From a virus: a DNA stretch of 47,904 nucleotides. This document shows positions 9,034 through 14,860 of the stretch, one piece after another. Location of the stretch: positions 1 through 47,904 of the IMG/VR virus record IMGVR_UViG_3300045283_000114; one strand, 5' to 3'. Each line of letters begins with the position of its first letter. The stretch's first letter is position 1. Below the pieces are notes generated by a model, which saw only the letters and a program-made list of their open reading frames with translations, ran no database searches and was not told the origin of the DNA. The translations under genes and the position numbers were made by a program.

Positions 9034-9626
9034 CCCTCCACTTTAGCGATGGCGGCGCGGGCGCGCTTGGCCCATGCATCGTCTGAACTGGCGTTGCCCC
9101 TGCATTCAATACCTTCGGCGAGCAACGCGAGCAGCTCGACGTTACTGGCTTCTAGGCGCTCATTGTCGTTCGCCACGCTCTCGTGTGCGATCTGATAATC
9201 TTTCAAACGCTTCAACAGTCGCTCGATCTCGTCAACGGCCTCGTCCCAGCATTGGTAGTGAGATCGTCGCTCATTTCCCCTCCGCCGCAATGGCGGCCAT
9301 GCGTTGCTGGCCCGCAGCTGCTCGATCTCGGCGCACAACTTTGGATTAACGGCGTCGCCCACTTCGCCGCGTACTTCTTTGAGATTACGTTGAGCCCAAT
9401 CGATATTTTCGGCGCGCAGCCGCTCGCGCTCCTCGTTGACAGCGTCGTGCATGCGATGCCAGTAGTCTTGTAATCCGGCTAGCCGCTTGATCTCGGCGCG
9501 TAGCTCCGCATTTTCCATCTTAATTTCCTTAATGTGGTCTGGGTCGTCTAATTCTTCGACAAGCGCGCGCAGCCGTGCGATCTCTTGCACAAAGGCTCGC
9601 AGCCGCAGCTCCTCGTAAGCGCTCAT
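9030..9626 (-). CDS. Coiled-coil protein, 198 aa
   Basis: Almost the entire protein is Glu/Arg/Leu-rich with heptad-like spacing (IARLRALVEELDD, MENAELRAEIKRLAGL, DNERLEASNVELLALL), predicting a long coiled coil, and it ends DAWAKRARAAIAKVEG. It is the last gene of the leftward region, separated from the radical SAM gene by about 200 bp that carries TGCAACAT repeats, so it may have its own promoter. Similar small phage proteins with Glu-rich coils and conserved C-terminal Trp/Ala/Arg segments are common and uncharacterised. Confidence 0.65.
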   Translation of the reverse strand: MSAYEELRLRAFVQEIARLRALVEELDDPDHIKEIKMENAELRAEIKRLAGLQDYWHRMHDAVNEERERLRAENIDWAQRNLKEVRGEVGDAVNPKLCAEIEQLRASNAWPPLRRRGNERRSHYQCWDEAVDEIERLLKRLKDYQIAHESVANDNERLEASNVELLALLAEGIECRGNASSDDAWAKRARAAIAKVEG

Positions 9627-9654
9627 CTTGTACCCATTTGGATAGCCTGCTCAG

Positions 9655-9802
9655 TGCAACATATATGCAACATACACCCGCTAACCCATTGAAAATAAAG
9701 GGAAGAGCGGAATAAGGGTAAGATGCCGCTCGCGGTGTTGTGCTGCGGGAGTTTTGTAGGGATTTCAAGCGCTTAGCTCTGTGTCGCATGTTGCATGTTG
9801 CA
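9655..9802. repeat. Paired TGCAACAT repeats in inverted orientation
   Basis: The 206-bp gap between the two minus-strand genes holds four copies of one octamer. TGCAACAT occurs at 9655-9662 and 9666-9673, 11 bp apart or one helical turn. Its complement ATGTTGCA occurs at 9788-9795 and 9795-9802, overlapping by one base. The layout suggests binding sites for an unidentified regulator or the arms of a large hairpin. No coding frame is convincing in the gap. Confidence 0.5.
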
Positions 9803-9832
9803 TCATTTGTTGCCCAAAATTCCCCAATAGTT

Positions 9833-10696
9833 TCAGGCCTTCTCCAATTCTCTCGGCAGCTCCATGCAATATGACTGCGATATGGCGTGAATGATTGCCG
9901 GTCGCGCCCACCGCCGCGAGAATTCCCGCCAACCCGGTCCAGGCATGTGCTTCTGCTGCGATGGCGTCTCGGGCCGCCACAGCATGGCGAACGGCGTGAA
10001 ACCGATCGCAGTCATCTGCTCAAGCCGACGCTGAGCCAAGTCGAAAGTGTCTTTCGGATATCCCACCAAGACATAGACCCGCATGCGGTGTGACTGCGGT
10101 GTGAACCCTGCGGCGAGCAGTCGGCGAGCCGCATGCTCAAGCGTCTCGAATGCATCGCCAGGGTCATAGGCGAAGAACATGTTCGGCCGAGGCGTCAGGC
10201 CCGCAAGCAGATCTACTTGATAGTCCTCAAGCGATAGTGCCTCCAGGCCGCCGGTAAATTCGACACGTCGCTTTTGCCGACGCAGCATTGCAAAGACCGC
10301 TTCGACATGCTCGCGTGGACAGGCTAACAGGTTGTCATCGAGGATGTTCCAGCCGTCAACGATCGGCAACAACCGAGGCACAGGATCGCGCTTCCATACT
10401 GAACAGAACCAGCAGCGTCGCGGACACCCCCTCGACGTGAACACATATCCAGGCTTGATGTAACGGCCAGGAATGAAGTCCGCTCCCGCGTCCCCGTATG
10501 CGACACCTCCAACCTTGACCGGCGCAACAGCGTGCCATTGTTCAGCAAGTTGCTCGGCGATCGCCTTGTCGTAGGTGAACGTCACCGAAACGTGAACCTC
10601 GTCCGCTTCGGCGAAAAAGTCAGGCGGCCCGAAGTAGGCGAGTTCATCATCGGGCGTTGCCTTGGTTTTCCGGGGAAAGACGCGGATCAGCTTCAC
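9833..10696 (-). CDS. Radical SAM protein, 287 aa
   Basis: The cluster motif is C-x3-C-x2-C at Cys91, Cys95 and Cys98 in TSRGCPRRCWFC, the canonical radical SAM [4Fe-4S] ligand set. It is preceded by a FIPGRYIKPGYVF segment like the linker after B12-binding-type domains, although the 90-residue N-terminus is too short for a full cobalamin domain. Later FTGGLEALSLEDYQ and VYVLVGYPKDTFDLA fit the TIM-barrel core. The GTG start at 10696 overlaps the upstream gene's stop (GTGA) and follows a GGGGGTGGA ribosome site; the longer upstream frame is not used. Substrate is unknown. It is the distal gene of the early leftward operon, so it acts early or in host takeover. Confidence 0.8.
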   Translation of the reverse strand: MKLIRVFPRKTKATPDDELAYFGPPDFFAEADEVHVSVTFTYDKAIAEQLAEQWHAVAPVKVGGVAYGDAGADFIPGRYIKPGYVFTSRGCPRRCWFCSVWKRDPVPRLLPIVDGWNILDDNLLACPREHVEAVFAMLRRQKRRVEFTGGLEALSLEDYQVDLLAGLTPRPNMFFAYDPGDAFETLEHAARRLLAAGFTPQSHRMRVYVLVGYPKDTFDLAQRRLEQMTAIGFTPFAMLWRPETPSQQKHMPGPGWREFSRRWARPAIIHAISQSYCMELPRELEKA

Positions 10697-10887
10697 TCCA
10701 CCCCCGCTGGTTCGATGCAAGATAACTGCAACATGAACGCTGCTCGTGACATGACCCACTGCCCCCCAATCTTTTTCGCCGGCAACCGTCCGTGCTCTAG
10801 CAGATGGTAAGTCGCGCGCGTGCTCTTGCCGATCGCCGCGGCAATGGCCGGCGCGCCCCAAAGGATGTCGCAATCATCCATGCTCAT
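10693..10887 (-). CDS. Excisionase-like helix-turn-helix protein, 64 aa
   Basis: This short protein reads DILWGAPAIAAAIGKSTRATYHLLEHGRLPAKKIGGQWVMSR, the winged-HTH pattern of MerR/excisionase (HTH_17) proteins, in which the helix pair is followed by a 'lpakkiGgqW' wing. The ATG at 10887 overlaps the upstream peptide's stop (ATGA); a second ATG at 10881 is better spaced from a GGGGA ribosome site. Its own stop overlaps the radical SAM GTG. It could be a Xis-like directionality factor or a repressor, but no integrase is in the window. Confidence 0.7.
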   Translation of the reverse strand: MSMDDCDILWGAPAIAAAIGKSTRATYHLLEHGRLPAKKIGGQWVMSRAAFMLQLSCIEPAGVE

Positions 10888-10973
10888 TCCCCTGGATTGA
10901 ACATGATGCACCACGGCAAGAGCAAAGCCAGAGCCACCATGAACAGCCAACCTATATGGACGCATTCACTCAT
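10884..10973 (-). CDS. 29-aa single-pass membrane peptide
   Basis: A 29-codon frame lies between two coupled genes: its ATG overlaps the preceding stop (10973/10966) and its TGA overlaps the following ATG (ATGA at 10884-10887). The peptide has one hydrophobic helix (IGWLFMVALALLLPWCIMF) with short polar ends. Overlap at both ends in an operon built this way is good evidence that it is translated. Function unknown; candidates are a membrane-acting inhibitor or superinfection factor. Confidence 0.55.
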   Translation of the reverse strand: MSECVHIGWLFMVALALLLPWCIMFNPGE

Positions 10974-11133
10974 CGCTTTTTATCGGCTCAAGCGTAGATA
11001 CCCATCGTTCAAGTTCTGTGCGGTCAAAACTCCCGTCTTTGTAGGGATGTAAAAACCCGCGGCGAATTGCCTCGTCAATCATCGCTACTACTGTCTGATA
11101 TTGCTCGATCTGCTTCATCTTACGTTGATTCAC
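10966..11133 (-). CDS. Small protein, 55 aa, in early left operon
   Basis: The GTG at 11133 overlaps the upstream stop (GTGA) and has a GGAGAG ribosome site, giving 55 residues; an ATG five codons on is an alternative. The sequence (IEQYQTVVAMIDEAIRRG, then DGSFDRTELERWVSTLEP) is helical and soluble. No family recognised. Both ends overlap neighbouring genes, so it is part of the coupled chain leading to the radical SAM gene. Confidence 0.6.
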   Translation of the reverse strand: MNQRKMKQIEQYQTVVAMIDEAIRRGFLHPYKDGSFDRTELERWVSTLEPIKSDE

Positions 11134-11339
11134 CTGATCTCTCCGTAACCATATCGCTCCTTAAAACCTTCGTAAGAAGATGAATCAACTAACACACACA
11201 CTGCGTCCCTAATGATCTCTGGCGGCATCGTCCCCCTTAACCCTTCCCACCTTGAGAAATCACTCCTCAAAGCAATTACCCAATTCTCACGAATGCCCAT
11301 ACACCCGATTAGTCGCAGCGAGTTTTTATCTCTGTTCAT
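11130..11339 (-). CDS. Small hypothetical protein, 69 aa
   Basis: This frame starts inside the last codons of the annealing-protein gene (14-nt overlap) and ends in a GTGA overlap with the next gene. The product has a Trp/Arg-rich middle and a C-terminal EIIRDAVCVLVDSSSYEGFKE helix-strand segment. DNA is more AT-rich than the flanking genes. A later start at 11300 (MGIRENWV) is possible. Family unknown. Confidence 0.55.
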   Translation of the reverse strand: MNRDKNSLRLIGCMGIRENWVIALRSDFSRWEGLRGTMPPEIIRDAVCVLVDSSSYEGFKERYGYGEIR

Positions 11340-12135
11340 CGGCTTTGCGAGCCTCCGGTTTGTGTCGGCGATCTAGCGCGGCTTTGAGCATGGACTTTTC
11401 GTGCGGCTCGAGTGCCGTCCATGCCTTCTCGAGCTCGGCGGTTCCTTTCTTTGCCGCAGCGCCGAGCATGTGGTCGAGCTCGGTGTACTCGCGAGTCGAG
11501 ACGCCCGCCTCACTCTCCTTGTCACCAGCGGCTTCTTCGGTGCTCGGAGTTGGCGAAGCGGGCGCTCCCGCCGCCCCGCTAGGAGCGGGTGGCTCGATCT
11601 CTCCGGCCTTATCGTGTTCAATCATTACGTTCGGCGCCGGCCTCGCCGGCCGCTTGGCACTGGCGGGAATGTCCTCGATCTCGGTTTCATCAAGCCATCC
11701 CAAGCCGCAGATCGAAAGCGTCGCGCGGCGTTTTGCTTTGGTGACGGCCTTCAATTCTGCATTGGCGCGCGCCTCGCCGCTCAATGTGGAAGGGAAATTG
11801 ACCGAACCTAAATCCTCATCGGTGCGACCATCAGGCAAACGTGCGCGCACATGCACCGTCAAGATGTCTCGCTCAACCTCACGCGATACAATCTCTAGCG
11901 ACACGCCGTTGATCTTGCGAAGCTGATCGGCACAACTCCGCAAGGCGTAGAGCTGTAGTCTGCCATTGAGTGTGATGTATTCAAACGGCTTGGTAAGCGG
12001 GTTGAGGTTCATGCTCTTGCAGACTTCGCTGTAATAACGCACGCGCTCATCCGGTGTCAGCTTGCTCAAATCTCCTTTGAGCAAGACGCTTTCCATGATG
12101 TCGCTGGCAACCGGCTGCTTCACTGGTATGGTCAT
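11326..12135 (-). CDS. Single-strand DNA annealing protein (RecT/Bet-like), 269 aa
   Basis: Residues 1-160 carry the folded core: YYSEVCKSMNLNPLTKPF, LNGRLQLYALRSCADQLRK and AELKAVTKAKRRATLSICGL, which resemble phage annealing proteins of the RecT/Redbeta superfamily. Residues about 170-269 are a Pro/Ala/Glu-rich tail probably used for contacts with partners. It starts in an ATGA overlap with the YqaJ-type exonuclease gene, the standard exonuclease-plus-annealer pair for recombination-dependent replication. The assignment rests partly on this pairing; a search could place it in a less studied annealer family. Confidence 0.75.
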   Translation of the reverse strand: MTIPVKQPVASDIMESVLLKGDLSKLTPDERVRYYSEVCKSMNLNPLTKPFEYITLNGRLQLYALRSCADQLRKINGVSLEIVSREVERDILTVHVRARLPDGRTDEDLGSVNFPSTLSGEARANAELKAVTKAKRRATLSICGLGWLDETEIEDIPASAKRPARPAPNVMIEHDKAGEIEPPAPSGAAGAPASPTPSTEEAAGDKESEAGVSTREYTELDHMLGAAAKKGTAELEKAWTALEPHEKSMLKAALDRRHKPEARKADEQR

Positions 12136-12917
12136 GTTTGCTCCCGTAGGCTAAGACGGCCGGCGCGATCGCGAGTGATCTGCGTACCATGTCCAAAACA
12201 TTTCTTCGCGTCCGCAGGCACCAATGACTTGAGGATTTTCTCGGCATCCCGGCAGCGATCGGCCGCGGGCTTGGTTTCAATCCATACAAACGACGACGAT
12301 GCCCAAGCATTCTGCCCGGTCATGTCATAGGTTTTTTTGGCATCGGCCGGCGGTGCCACCGGATCGAGAGCCACAGGCGGCGTTTTGTCGGCGACGTGCC
12401 GCATGAACATCTCGCCGCGCTTGACCATTTCCTCGATATAGGCGTCGTCGCGCGGGATAAATTCAACGATCGGCTCAGATGCGCCCATGATGACGCTGAG
12501 CGCACACTGCGGAGCTCCGGTCACAAACATTGTCCATTGTTTTTGCGGCTGGTAGCGATCAATGATGACCTCGAACGGCTCGCGCCCACCGACATGCTTC
12601 GCCTCGATTGGACAGTTAAGATCAAATATCCATCCATCCAGCGTGGCCGCTGCCCACGTCATCACCGGATGCACCATGACACAGCCGCGTTGAATGACGG
12701 CGTGCGCGTTCTTTTGCTCGTACCAATCGAGTTGGAGTTTTTCGGTGGTCTCGCCGAGGCGCACCGGCCAGACTTTCGACAGGTCTTCTGGCTGTGCCTC
12801 GCCGATCATCTCGCGATAGAGGCGCAGGAGAGCTTCCTTGTCGCCCGTCATCAAGCAGGCAACACGCGATGCCGTGAGCTTGCCCTCGCGGGCCTTGATT
12901 TGTTCAGCGGTCAGCAC
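12132..12917 (-). CDS. YqaJ-type viral exonuclease, 261 aa
   Basis: The fold's motifs are in order: LTASRVACLMTGD at about 14-26, Glu56 in LGETTEKLQLDWYEQ, Asp94 in AATLDGWIFD, Glu105-x-Lys107 in PIEAKHVGG, and Gln124/Gln127 in YQPQKQW. These make the PD-(D/E)xK active site of lambda-exonuclease/YqaJ enzymes, which degrade the 5' strand of duplex ends to give 3' tails for annealing. The gene is coupled by ATGA to the annealing-protein gene. Cytoplasmic; expected early under PL control. Confidence 0.85.
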   Translation of the reverse strand: MLTAEQIKAREGKLTASRVACLMTGDKEALLRLYREMIGEAQPEDLSKVWPVRLGETTEKLQLDWYEQKNAHAVIQRGCVMVHPVMTWAAATLDGWIFDLNCPIEAKHVGGREPFEVIIDRYQPQKQWTMFVTGAPQCALSVIMGASEPIVEFIPRDDAYIEEMVKRGEMFMRHVADKTPPVALDPVAPPADAKKTYDMTGQNAWASSSFVWIETKPAADRCRDAEKILKSLVPADAKKCFGHGTQITRDRAGRLSLREQT

Positions 12918-12953
12918 GCGCCGTTTCCGTTCTGAAATGTCTGGGCTTGGAGA

Positions 12954-13196
12954 TCATCTGCCAAACACCTTTTTGAGCTTTGCAGTGTCAATCAGCAAAT
13001 AAAAAACTCGTTTGCTTTGCCGGTTGAAAAACTGAATTGAGATCGACTTTTTACGGCGCCTCATCTTTACATAAAGCTCTGCCCATCCGGGTTTTTCCCA
13101 TCCCTCAGTTGTCCCGCCAAATTCCCAAAAGGTCCAAGCATCCGGCGGCCAACGCTTTATGAATTTCGGCCCGGAGATCACAGGCGCTTCCTCCAT
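12954..13196 (-). CDS. Hypothetical protein, 80 aa
   Basis: The product contains a Trp/Gly-rich N-terminal half and a basic stretch MRRRKKSISIQFFNRQSKRVFYLLID predicted as beta strands. It lies 12 nt after the 46-aa gene and 36 nt before the exonuclease gene, consistent with the leftward operon. Base composition is more AT-rich than the recombination genes. No family recognised; small nucleic-acid-binding protein is one possibility given the basic strands. Confidence 0.6.
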   Translation of the reverse strand: MEEAPVISGPKFIKRWPPDAWTFWEFGGTTEGWEKPGWAELYVKMRRRKKSISIQFFNRQSKRVFYLLIDTAKLKKVFGR

Positions 13197-13208
13197 TCCT
13201 CGATAGCC

Positions 13209-13349
13209 TCATCCGCCCTCGTCGATGCCGCGACGCACGCCGATCGCTTCCGTCATTGCGAGTAGGCGGGCGAGCATGTCGATTGCCTCGTGCCGAGGAA
13301 GGAGCAGCAGAATATCGAACCATCGCTCGGCGACTTCCTGGTCTGTCAT
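13209..13349 (-). CDS. Small helical protein, 46 aa
   Basis: The ATG at 13349 overlaps the upstream stop (ATGA) and the frame reads 46 residues of amphipathic helix (QEVAERWFDILLLLP, then EAIDMLARLLAMTEAIGV). Uninterrupted leftward orientation and coupling support it. It has no recognised family and is too short for a confident fold guess; it could be a small adaptor of the recombination module. Confidence 0.6.
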   Translation of the reverse strand: MTDQEVAERWFDILLLLPRHEAIDMLARLLAMTEAIGVRRGIDEGG

Positions 13350-13543
13350 GAATGTCGCCCCTCCACGGCCACGCAGAGGGGCGACCTAGTTTGGACAGCG
13401 AGGGGCATGAGCCTCAGTTCAACCCGTACCCCTCTTTCACTATGCGTTGATCGTGTCGCGCCTCCGTGGGATTCCGAGTTGACTGCGGAGCCCTCAACCC
13501 GGCGGGCCACACGGGTTACATCCGGCCGGCGCGGAAGCGGCAT
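13346..13543 (-). CDS. Arg-rich small protein, 65 aa
   Basis: Starts in a TGATG overlap with the 28-aa peptide gene and ends in an ATGA overlap with the 46-aa gene, so it fills the operon exactly. The product is Arg/Ser/Val-rich with low predicted structure. Composition alone would not support it, as the frame could be a by-product of GC-rich DNA, but coupling at both ends does. Function unknown. Confidence 0.45.
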   Translation of the reverse strand: MPLPRRPDVTRVARRVEGSAVNSESHGGATRSTHSERGVRVELRLMPLAVQTRSPLCVAVEGRHS

Positions 13544-13630
13544 CACGGCCGAAGCACCGTGGCTATCACGCCGGCGAAGATCAGAACCACGATCGTCACA
13601 GCGACCCATTCGATCAGCCAAAACATCATC
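13544..13630 (-). CDS. 28-aa single-pass membrane peptide, first gene of left operon
   Basis: A strong ribosome site (AGGAGGG, 5 nt before ATG) precedes a 28-residue peptide, almost all hydrophobic (FWLIEWVAVTIVVLIFAGVIATVL, ends RP). It is the first gene after the predicted PL promoter, leaving a leader of about 40 nt. Small membrane peptides at the head of a phage early operon often act on the host membrane or exclude other phages; that role is a guess here. Confidence 0.6.
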
Positions 13631-13675
13631 GAAACCCTCCTGCGCCACGCGGTTCGATTTGTCATGTGGCGCGCA

Positions 13676-13704
13676 CTATGCTGAACGCATAGGGGTAAGT
13701 CAAA
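13676..13704 (-). promoter_or_regulatory. Predicted early leftward promoter PL
   Basis: On the minus strand TTGACT (13704-13699) and CATAGT (13681-13676) are separated by exactly 17 bp, a good sigma-70 match. Both hexamers overlap the two 15-bp operators at 13704-13718 and 13678-13692, so repressor binding would block it. It points to the leftward recombination/radical SAM operon. Confidence 0.65.
13678..13692. promoter_or_regulatory. Repressor operator OL1
   Basis: TATGC-TGAAC-GCATA is a perfect 5-bp inverted repeat with a 5-bp spacer. It lies over the -10 region of PL. The neighbouring operator's centre is 26 bp away. Confidence 0.7.
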
Positions 13705-13718
13705 TGCAAATTGCATAA
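13704..13718. promoter_or_regulatory. Repressor operator OL2
   Basis: AATGC-AAATT-GCATA contains ATGCAA-A-TTGCAT, a perfect 13-bp palindrome, and shares the TGC-N5-GCA core with the other sites. It abuts the -35 of PL. Confidence 0.7.
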
Positions 13719-13735
13719 GCGCTGTGGAAAAAATT

Positions 13736-14065
13736 TTAGGGACGATTTTTCAGAGAGTGAAATTCCATAAAGCGCAGCACTTCGGCGCGCTGATCTTCAT
13801 CCAAGCGCTCATACATCACTTCAAAATCTGGCCTGTTTCTGGCCTTTTTGAGCCCGGTGCCATTCAAAAGCCATTCCACCGAGACGCCGAACCGGCGAGC
13901 ATACTTCATTACGGTCTCGGGGCTTGGCCGCTTGCCCCCTCGATGCCCATTCTCGTGCCCATAATAGGTAGGCAAGGGCTCACCGAGAGCTCGTGCGGCG
14001 TCTGCCTTGGTCGCAAAGCCGGCCTGTTCCCTGGCTTGCCTCAATCGGTCGCTGAAACCGGACAT
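13736..14065 (-). CDS. CI-like phage repressor, 109 aa
   Basis: The N-terminal 60 residues form a Cro/CI-type helix-turn-helix (FSDRLRQAREQAGFATKADAARAL, then ETVMKYARRFGVSVEWLLNGTG); the C-terminus is a short helical segment (VMYERLDEDQRAEVLRFMEF), probably for dimerisation. There is no S24/LexA autoprotease domain, so induction should not use RecA-stimulated self-cleavage. The start at 14065 fits the predicted PRM transcript; upstream in-frame ATGs are before or inside the promoter. It lies between two operator pairs and is divergent from the Cro-like gene, the lambda arrangement. Confidence 0.82.
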   Translation of the reverse strand: MSGFSDRLRQAREQAGFATKADAARALGEPLPTYYGHENGHRGGKRPSPETVMKYARRFGVSVEWLLNGTGLKKARNRPDFEVMYERLDEDQRAEVLRFMEFHSLKNRP

Positions 14066-14086
14066 ATCCCCATTTTGTCGTAGGGG

Positions 14087-14115
14087 CTTATGCATTTGGC
14101 GTTGACGAATCTCAA
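14087..14115 (-). promoter_or_regulatory. Predicted repressor promoter PRM
   Basis: On the minus strand TTGAGA (14115-14110) and CATAAG (14092-14087) are spaced by 17 bp. The -10 overlaps the half-conserved operator at 14089-14103, allowing autoregulation. The transcript would start about 15 nt before the repressor ATG. Confidence 0.6.
14089..14103. promoter_or_regulatory. Repressor operator OR (degenerate)
   Basis: TATGC-ATTTG-GCGTT keeps one perfect half-site and the central spacing but has a degenerate second half. It overlaps the PRM -10 and so is a likely weak site for repressor autoregulation. Confidence 0.5.
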
Positions 14116-14130
14116 AATTGATCCTATGCG
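14102..14130 (+). promoter_or_regulatory. Predicted early rightward promoter PR
   Basis: TTGACG (14102-14107), a 17-bp spacer and TATGCG (14125-14130) make a good sigma-70 promoter. The expected start is near 14137, only about 3 nt before the Cro-like ATG at 14140, so the mRNA may be nearly leaderless. The -10 lies inside operator 14125-14139. Confidence 0.65.
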
Positions 14131-14139
14131 TTTTGCACA
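14125..14139. promoter_or_regulatory. Repressor operator OR at PR
   Basis: TATGC-GTTTT-GCACA has the TGC-N5-GCA core and covers the PR -10. The site at 18282-18296 read on the minus strand (TATGCGTCAAGCACA) has the same two half-sites. Confidence 0.65.
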
Positions 14140-14349
14140 ATGAAGCTGGAGCTACATGAGAAGATTCGGGCCGCACGACACACCCTCGGCGAAAGTCTAC
14201 CTGTGTTTGCACGCCGTTTTGACGTACATCCAATGACGGTTTGGAAGTGGGAAAAGGCTTGGCACGAGCCTGGCGGGCCCGCGTACATTCTGCTCCAGCA
14301 ACTTTTCACTCAGATGAAAAGGCCGCCTCGCCAGGAGGCCGCAGAATGA
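14140..14349 (+). CDS. Cro/CII-like helix-turn-helix regulator, 69 aa
   Basis: The protein reads KIRAARHTLGESLPVFARRFDVHPMTVWKWEKAWHEPGGPAYILLQQL, a compact HTH with the 'MTVWKWEKG' type recognition helix seen in Cro and XRE regulators. It is divergent from the repressor and immediately downstream of the predicted PR, which leaves almost no leader and no ribosome site. It should compete with the repressor at the same operators and favour lytic growth. A CII-like activator role is less likely given size and position. Confidence 0.78.
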   Translation: MKLELHEKIRAARHTLGESLPVFARRFDVHPMTVWKWEKAWHEPGGPAYILLQQLFTQMKRPPRQEAAE

Positions 14350-14402
14350 ACTCAACGCACACAGTCCGGCCATCGGACACCTACGCTTCGCGGTTCTTAT
14401 AG
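14346..14402 (+). CDS. Candidate 18-aa peptide after Cro-like gene
   Basis: A short frame begins in an ATGA overlap with the Cro-like stop and reads MNSTHTVRPSDTYASRFL before TAG. The coupling is the only support. It may be a leader-type peptide or chance. Confidence 0.25.
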   Translation: MNSTHTVRPSDTYASRFL

Positions 14403-14433
14403 CGCACTTTCCGCGCCAGTTCCAGTTGTGTCC

Positions 14434-14448
14434 TATGCGTGCGGCATT
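14434..14448. promoter_or_regulatory. Operator upstream of GapR-like gene
   Basis: TATGC-GTGCG-GCATT matches the TATGC-N5-GCAtA operator and includes a TATGCG -10-like hexamer, 34 nt before the ATG at 14468. The -35 is poor (CCGCGC at 17-bp spacing). It suggests the GapR/RuvC operon has its own repressor-controlled promoter. Confidence 0.5.
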
Positions 14449-14467
14449 CAACCTCAGGAGGACTATC

Positions 14468-14860
14468 ATGCCTAGGAAGAAAGAAAACGGTGCCCCGACA
14501 CCGGCGAAGACCAACGGCTACGACGCCGAGAAGACGCAGAACTATGTCGCTCGGCTCGAGGCGCTCCACGCCGACATCGCAAGCCGCATGGCCGAGGCTC
14601 GCAACGATTGTAAGGCGATCCACGCGGACATCAAGGAAGTCTACCAGGAGGCCAAGGACGAAATCGGCATCCCGAAGAAGGCCTTGCGCTCGGTCATCCG
14701 CGTGCGGCTATGGGAATACAAGACCGACCGCATCCGCGAGGAGCTCGACCCGGATACCCAAAACGACCACGACCTGATCCGCCACGCGCTCGGCGACCTG
14801 GCCGATACGCCGTTAGGGCAAGTCGCCCTCGGCAAGATCGAGCAAGACATCCGTGGCTGA
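14468..14860 (+). CDS. GapR-like (DUF2312) DNA-binding protein, 130 aa
   Basis: The central region VARLEALHADIASRMAEARNDCKAIHADIKEVYQEAKDEIGIPKKALRSVIRVRL follows the GapR pattern: a long coiled-coil helix, IKEVYxEAK, then a C-terminal helix with basic RxxIRxR residues. GapR is an alphaproteobacterial protein that clamps overtwisted DNA ahead of replication and helps topoisomerases. The ribosome site CAGGAGG sits 6-7 nt before the ATG. The gene leads the rightward operon and overlaps the RuvC-like gene by 8 nt. A role in phage replication is inferred; the 25-residue Lys/Pro-rich N-terminus is extra. Confidence 0.8.
   Translation: MPRKKENGAPTPAKTNGYDAEKTQNYVARLEALHADIASRMAEARNDCKAIHADIKEVYQEAKDEIGIPKKALRSVIRVRLWEYKTDRIREELDPDTQNDHDLIRHALGDLADTPLGQVALGKIEQDIRG

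Noticed and set aside
9529-9789. Minus-strand 86-codon frame overlapping the coiled-coil gene and the repeat gap
   Set aside because: It contradicts the better frame of the 198-aa protein and consists of mixed low-complexity sequence.
13105-13323. Minus-strand Arg/Ser-rich frame
   Set aside because: The 46-aa and 80-aa frames in the same DNA have coupling and better composition; this one is Arg-rich shadow sequence.
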